From NCBI GenBank assembly GCA_002494895.1, contig DADA01000053.1, positions 1 through 9,063 on the forward strand: a stretch of 9,063 nt of DNA, in the 5' to 3' direction. The position numbers and the translations under genes were made by a program. Source of the DNA: Nitrososphaera sp. UBA210 (lineage in GTDB: Archaea > Thermoproteota > Nitrososphaeria > Nitrososphaerales > Nitrososphaeraceae). A model generated the notes under the pieces. That model saw nothing but the letters and a program-made list of their open reading frames with translations, searched no databases and was not told where the DNA came from. Positions 6,322 to 9,063 of the stretch are shown in pieces (within the stretch, counting starts at the first letter, position 1; every line of letters starts with the position of its first letter).

Positions 6322-7263
6322 TCAGAACACGTAGGTGGTTCCAACGCTGTTCTGTATGAAAGCATCAGGCATCTTTGCGGCTATTTGGGTCACAGCTTTC
6401 AAGCCAGAACAATGACACGGCACGACATATTCGGGGTTCAATTTCTGCAGTTCCTCAACAGTGCGCGAGATTATTGGCTCAAACAATCCGCCTGAGAGGT
6501 GCATCCCTCCGATAACAGAGTAAATTCTGTCTTCACTAGCTAGCTCTCTCGCATAATTCAGGGTGTTTATTATTCCCGCGTGTCCGCACCCAGTGAGAAT
6601 GACTAGACCCTTATTTCTGACATTTATGACAATAGCTTGATCATCTATGATCAGAGGGTCAGCTTCCATTTCTCCATCATCAACTTCCGAATAGTGGTTG
6701 GGAAAGCCTTTTTCGAAATTATTGGTCCTTGGGATCTCGCCTGTTACCAAGAGTCTATCACCGATCCATGAACTATGTGAATTCTTTTCAATAATTTCGT
6801 ACCTTGCAGCAGTCAAAAGAGATCTCTTGGGAGCCGGTAGTTCTATTGTTCGACCATCTTGAAACTTGACCGATCTATTTCTAAAGGCATGCTCGTGGAC
6901 AACCAACGGTGTTCGCTGTGTCTGGTCCAGCTTGCTTCTAATATTGAGCAAGCCTCCTGCATGGTCGACATGCCCATGACTAGAAACTAGCAACTCGCAA
7001 GAAGACAGGTCAAATCCAAGTGCTTCGACATTGTGAGAAGCAGCGAGTGGGTCTAGCCCAGAATCAAGTAACACTGTGTGCTTTACTCCTTCAACATGCA
7101 AGGTTAAAGCTGCGCAAAAGCCGTGCTCCGCAATCAGCGGTTTGTCATACCAGTTCTTCGCTAGGATTGGTCGGCGAGCTACCTCAGTACTTGGCAAGAG
7201 TACATCAACACTATTGTCAACTATGCAGGTAACCTCTAACTTTTCCACCTCTTTTAGAAGCAT
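6322..7263 (-). CDS. metallo-beta-lactamase-fold hydrolase, COG1237 type
   Basis: A 313-aa metal-dependent hydrolase of the metallo-beta-lactamase superfamily. It resembles the COG1237 group, which includes proteins annotated as dihydropterin-ribofuranosylaminobenzene-phosphate synthase. Visible metal ligands are HGHVDH (H96, H98, D100, H101), H228 in GCGHAG (residues 225-230) and H284 in PCHCSG (282-287), with GGMHLSGG around H255 typical of this group. The N-terminal strand block (LEVTCIVDNSVDVL) and the EHGFCAAL stretch also fit. The protein is cytoplasmic, with no signal peptide. The ATG start at 7263 lacks a Shine-Dalgarno sequence; a weak TATA-like TTAGTAAC lies about 33 bases upstream. 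The fold is certain, but the substrate is not, since this group is often over-annotated as a methanopterin-pathway enzyme. It is a stand-alone gene, convergent with the winged-helix regulator. Confidence 0.88.
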   Translation of the reverse strand: MLLKEVEKLEVTCIVDNSVDVLLPSTEVARRPILAKNWYDKPLIAEHGFCAALTLHVEGVKHTVLLDSGLDPLAASHNVEALGFDLSSCELLVSSHGHVDHAGGLLNIRSKLDQTQRTPLVVHEHAFRNRSVKFQDGRTIELPAPKRSLLTAARYEIIEKNSHSSWIGDRLLVTGEIPRTNNFEKGFPNHYSEVDDGEMEADPLIIDDQAIVINVRNKGLVILTGCGHAGIINTLNYARELASEDRIYSVIGGMHLSGGLFEPIISRTVEELQKLNPEYVVPCHCSGLKAVTQIAAKMPDAFIQNSVGTTYVF

Positions 7264-7363
7264 AGTCTCGATCGATAGCTAGAGCAACGTGTTACTAAGG
7301 CTTTGCGTCAGAAATACGTCCCATCGTACAAGACCCGGGAGTTCAACTCGCAGCGTCATCGAG

Positions 7364-7371
7364 AAAAAAAA
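7364..7371 (-). terminator. oligo-T terminator for the small minus-strand genes
   Basis: Eight consecutive T residues on the minus strand lie about 80 bases downstream of the stop at 7450. This is a typical archaeal termination signal and would isolate the small-gene run from the hydrolase gene that follows. The rest of 7264-7449 shows no gene I can support. Confidence 0.45.
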
Positions 7372-7449
7372 GTCCTCAGATCCGGCAACGCCACGAATTA
7401 ACGATCAAGTCATTTTTGGCACGCGATGTCTTTTCCAATTGTTATAGAG

Positions 7450-7629
7450 CTAATGTTCCTTCTCTACAGCCTCTATGTGACATTCATGTCCTCTGTGTTC
7501 TTTGTCCAGTTTTTCCGCTTCATCCTTACTTATCGGAAACTTTTCTTCATCAAGATGCTGAGATCCAGGCTTTTCCAGCACCACTCTGCCACAAGTGTCA
7601 CATACCAGCTGCATCACAATGGTGCCCAT
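7450..7629 (-). CDS. small Cys/His-rich, probably zinc-binding protein, 59 aa
   Basis: Family not recognised. A Cys-x-x-Cys knuckle near the N-terminus (CDTC, C10 and C13) pairs with a C-terminal HRGHECH cluster (H45-H51: H45, H48, C50, H51), which together could bind one zinc. The middle is acidic and helical (EEKFPISKDEAEKLDKEH). The frame is open from a TTG at 7653, but I choose the ATG at 7629. A TATA-like TAAATATT is centred 26-27 bases upstream of that ATG, the leaderless spacing seen elsewhere here. An ATG at 7614 (MQLVCDTCG) is a third possibility. It is followed by an oligo-T tract. It may act as a small DNA- or protein-binding accessory factor; this is inference only. Confidence 0.65.
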   Translation of the reverse strand: MGTIVMQLVCDTCGRVVLEKPGSQHLDEEKFPISKDEAEKLDKEHRGHECHIEAVEKEH

Positions 7630-7651
7630 CAATGACTTTATTGACCCAGTC

Positions 7652-7659
7652 AATATTTA
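7652..7659 (-). promoter_or_regulatory. TATA box for the gene at 7450-7629
   Basis: TAAATATT on the minus strand is centred about 26 bases upstream of the ATG at 7629. It decides between three possible start codons for this gene. Confidence 0.5.
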
Positions 7660-7687
7660 GACTATTCTGAATAGACTCACTGGAAAT

Positions 7688-7993
7688 TTACTTGCTGAGA
7701 TCCACCGGTATCCGCTTGAAGACCTTGCCAAGAATGCTCTTCTTTGCCTGCTCTTTCCTTTCCACGTCCTTATAGCATTGGGGGCACAGAGCTCTTAGGT
7801 TCGCCGGGCGGTTATCCTTCAAAGAGCCGTTGATATGCTCAAACTGCGGCTGGACGCTAGGACTGAACTTTGTGCTGCATTTGTGGCACCGGTTGTGAGC
7901 TTTCTCGAGCACAGTCTGTCTTATGCTGAGCGTCAGGTGCTCATACTTTTTCTTGTCAAAACTCGGGCCGCTTGGAGGACCGAAAAACGACAC
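7688..7993 (-). CDS. HNH-type zinc-binding protein, 101 aa
   Basis: Small stand-alone HNH domain. A structural zinc site is formed by C36-x-x-C39 (NRCHKC) and C70-x-x-C73 (ALCPQC). Between them lies the beta-beta-alpha-metal core: EH with H53 in QFEHINGS, then N61 and N65 in DNRPANLRALC. The usual final histidine of the CxxCH signature is a tyrosine here (C73-Y74), so nuclease activity is doubtful. An N-terminal basic helix and a basic C-terminus (KKSILGKVFKRIP) suit nucleic-acid binding. The GTG start at 7993 has a TATA-like element 28 bases upstream, lying across the end of the preceding gene. It lacks restriction-modification or phage neighbours, so a housekeeping DNA-binding or repair role is as likely as defence. 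Confidence 0.78.
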   Translation of the reverse strand: MSFFGPPSGPSFDKKKYEHLTLSIRQTVLEKAHNRCHKCSTKFSPSVQPQFEHINGSLKDNRPANLRALCPQCYKDVERKEQAKKSILGKVFKRIPVDLSK

Positions 7994-8016
7994 ACTCTAT
8001 TCAGCAAGAACCAACC

Positions 8017-8025
8017 TTATGTATT
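8017..8025 (-). promoter_or_regulatory. TATA-like box for the HNH-type gene
   Basis: AATACATAA on the minus strand is centred about 28 bases upstream of the GTG at 7993. It lies just beyond the stop of the upstream gene. Confidence 0.45.
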
Positions 8026-8028
8026 TTG

Positions 8029-8532
8029 CTATAGGAGCTTGGTGCTTCTCGCAACCGCGTAGACGTGTTCCTTAAGGTCGCGCTCGTAGAGTGAATTCAT
8101 CTTTTCACGTAGCACCGCGCGGGCCTGTGACCTTTCCTCCTCTGTTGCGGCTGCTAACGCCGACGAAAATATCTCGGGAAAGTTCTCTTTTATCCAGCCA
8201 TCCAGGACAAGGTACCTGTTTTCGTTTATCCAAATTACTCTGGAAACTGACTGGTCAACTTGTTCGTTAAATCTACCGGTCTCTACCCTATCAATAAGCA
8301 GGAGAATGCAATTGTTCGGATCGGGGTTGGCCAGAACCTGGGCTGCTCTTTCGCCTGCCTTGCCAGCTTTGATTCTTTCAGCGAGGCCCTGGGGCCGGAT
8401 ATATGTGCCTACAACATGAACCTTGCCCGCGCTGGCCGACTGGATGCGGCCTATCACTATCTTGTTGTAATCCCCGTCCTTTTGAACGACGAACGCGTAA
8501 TTGCCGGGCTTTAGCTCTTGCTTGCCAAACAT
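8029..8532 (-). CDS. hypothetical protein, 167 aa
   Basis: Not recognised. Residues 1-50 look like a small beta-barrel (LKPGNYAFVVQKDGDYNKIVIGRIQ, then KVHVVGTYIRP). A Lys/Ala-rich helix follows (GLAERIKAGKAGERAAQVLA), then strands (NNCILLLIDRVETG and SRVIWINENRYLVLDGWI), and an Ala/Glu/Arg-rich helical C-terminus from about residue 120 (FSSALAAATEEERSQARAVLREKM). There is no membrane segment or signal peptide. The ATG start at 8532 has no Shine-Dalgarno sequence; a strong palindromic TATA element lies about 38 bases upstream, predicting a leader near 11 bases. It is on the same strand as its small zinc-protein neighbours. The function is unknown. Confidence 0.78.
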   Translation of the reverse strand: MFGKQELKPGNYAFVVQKDGDYNKIVIGRIQSASAGKVHVVGTYIRPQGLAERIKAGKAGERAAQVLANPDPNNCILLLIDRVETGRFNEQVDQSVSRVIWINENRYLVLDGWIKENFPEIFSSALAAATEEERSQARAVLREKMNSLYERDLKEHVYAVARSTKLL

Positions 8533-8565
8533 TTCACAATACTACAAGAAAATCCCTATCTGCAA

Positions 8566-8575
8566 ATTATATAAT
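8566..8575 (-). promoter_or_regulatory. palindromic TATA box for the gene at 8029-8532
   Basis: ATTATATAAT is a perfect 10-base palindrome centred about 38 bases upstream of the ATG at 8532. It is symmetrical, so direction would be set by flanking BRE sequence. It sits 11 bases beyond the stop of the zinc-ribbon gene. Confidence 0.55.
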
Positions 8576-8586
8576 GTTATCCTAAA

Positions 8587-8766
8587 CTATGCGTTCTTGA
8601 AGTACCTGCTGAGCGTCTCTCCCGGTCCTGACGGAGGGGCTTGTGCTTTCTCTTTCTCTGAAAAGGTAACATAGCTCTCCACTTTCTGGCAGCGATGACA
8701 AAAGTGCATAGACTGGGTGACGGACTTGTGGTCAGAATATTCATGCCCGCAGGAACTGCAAACCAT
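8587..8766 (-). CDS. small zinc-ribbon protein, 59 aa
   Basis: A short gene found by reading the minus strand directly. The protein begins MVCSSCGHEYSDHKS, continues through SMHFCHRCQKVESYV, and ends in a polar tail, SGPGETLSRYFKNA. Two Cys-x-x-Cys knuckles (C3/C6 and C23/C26), spaced 16 residues apart, form a classic zinc ribbon covering residues 1-33. Residues 34-59 look disordered. The ATG at 8766 lies right before the first knuckle, and TAG ends it at 8587. A TATA-like TTTATGTAA is centred 33 bases upstream, and AGGT lies close to the start. The two perfectly placed knuckles make this a real gene in my view, despite its size. Such ribbons often bind nucleic acid or a protein partner; the role is unknown. 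Confidence 0.75.
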   Translation of the reverse strand: MVCSSCGHEYSDHKSVTQSMHFCHRCQKVESYVTFSEKEKAQAPPSGPGETLSRYFKNA

Positions 8767-8794
8767 GTGTACCTGAGAGAATTACTGAACGTTG

Positions 8795-8803
8795 TTACAT
8801 AAA
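8795..8803 (-). promoter_or_regulatory. TATA-like box for the zinc-ribbon gene
   Basis: TTTATGTAA on the minus strand is centred about 33 bases upstream of the ATG at 8766, predicting a very short leader. Confidence 0.4.
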
Positions 8804-8970
8804 CACTTGACAGTGGTGGCGACATACAAACAGCGACTCAGAGTGAATCACTGAATTCGACCAGCCGCCGGTTCAGCCGGTAATCATCAGAACCATCATA
8901 AGTTTTGCACAATTCCCAAGTTCGGCAACTAAGGAATTGGTTTTTGGCAGCTTTATCCGTCAGAATTACA

Positions 8971-8978
8971 TTTATTAA
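8971..8978 (+). promoter_or_regulatory. TATA box for the Lrp/AsnC-type gene
   Basis: TTTATTAA is centred about 30 bases upstream of the ATG at 9004. The region between the two divergent genes (8767-9003) holds this and the opposing TATA element but no gene I can support. Confidence 0.5.
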
Positions 8979-9003
8979 CACAGCCTTGTAACGGTACAGG
9001 AGT

Positions 9004-9063
9004 ATGCACAAGTTCGACGAGCTTGACATGAGGATCCTGTCAGAATTGACAAGGGACGCGAGC
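9004..9063 (+). CDS. Lrp/AsnC-family transcriptional regulator, N-terminal fragment
   Basis: The window ends after 20 codons. The visible residues, MHKFDELDMRILSELTRDAS, match the start of the Lrp/AsnC helix-turn-helix domain, whose first helix usually reads L-D-x-x-D-x-x-I-L-x-x-L-x-x-D-A-R. These proteins typically use an N-terminal helix-turn-helix and a C-terminal RAM ligand-binding domain to sense amino acids, but the latter lies outside the window if present. The ATG has a TATA box 30 bases upstream and an overlapping AGGAG too close to act as a normal ribosome site. The gene is divergent from the zinc-ribbon gene. The identification rests on a short stretch. Confidence 0.7.
   Translation, partial: MHKFDELDMRILSELTRDAS

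Noticed and set aside
7340..7352. T-loop-like GAGTTCAACTC, considered as part of a tRNA
   Set aside because: No acceptor or anticodon stem can be built around it, and the 11-base palindrome is short enough to be chance.
8577..8825. Minus-strand 82-codon frame over the zinc-ribbon gene
   Set aside because: It is another phase of the same strand as the zinc ribbon, has Ser/Arg-rich low-quality composition, and has no motif. The zinc-ribbon frame explains the region better.
8868..8880. CCGG-TTCAG-CCGG inverted repeat between the divergent genes
   Set aside because: The stem is only four base pairs, and there is no second copy to suggest an operator.
8838..9029. Minus-strand 63-codon frame upstream of the Lrp/AsnC-type gene
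   Set aside because: It covers the Lrp promoter and start codon and has no recognisable domain or promoter of its own.
1..9063. CRISPR arrays, insertion sequences, integrase sites, toxin-antitoxin or defence islands
   Set aside because: I saw no regularly spaced repeats, transposase or integrase motifs, or flanking direct repeats. The lone HNH protein is not enough to infer a defence system.

Overview
The window looks like chromosome from an ammonia-oxidising archaeon of the Nitrososphaera type (Thaumarchaeota/Nitrososphaeria). This is an inference from four things: archaeal-style LeuC/LeuD with short separate subunits; a CofE-type F420-0:glutamate ligase; mid-range GC with AT-rich intergenic regions; and TATA-like boxes placed about 26-34 bases upstream of many start codons, with few Shine-Dalgarno sequences, the usual picture of leaderless archaeal transcription. 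Many genes start with TTG or GTG. I see no rRNA, tRNA, CRISPR array, insertion sequence, integrase or phage gene. It reads as ordinary, compact chromosome rather than a genomic island.

Layout. Bases 1-148 are a promoter region. A plus-strand hypothetical gene (149-589) meets, stop to stop, a minus-strand row made of a hypothetical gene (590-1114), a predicted C-terminally membrane-anchored protein (1153-1704) and cofE (1771-2523). A 115-base divergent promoter region separates cofE from the leuC-leuD operon (2639-4416), whose two genes overlap by four bases. A small plus-strand hypothetical gene (4486-4716) overlaps at its end with a minus-strand pair: a YkgJ-type CxxxCxxCC protein (4703-5281) and the hypothetical gene upstream of it (5265-5747). 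A plus-strand winged-helix gene (5967-6251) converges on a COG1237-type metallo-beta-lactamase-fold hydrolase (6322-7263). A run of small minus-strand genes follows: a Cys/His-rich protein (7450-7629), an HNH-type protein (7688-7993), a hypothetical protein (8029-8532) and a 59-residue zinc-ribbon protein (8587-8766) that a 60-residue ORF cutoff would miss. The window ends inside the first 20 codons of an Lrp/AsnC-type regulator (9004 onward).

Function. Two metabolic themes are clear: branched-chain (or possibly 2-oxoacid chain-elongation) metabolism through the LeuCD isomerase, and F420 cofactor maturation through CofE. The right half is rich in small metal-binding proteins, most with their own promoter-like element, so they need not form one operon. 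I found no convincing new multi-gene system. The best leads are the unlisted zinc ribbon, the atypical LeuD substrate loop (YLKI), the HNH protein lacking its last histidine, the unusual CofE signature and the regular leaderless promoter layout.
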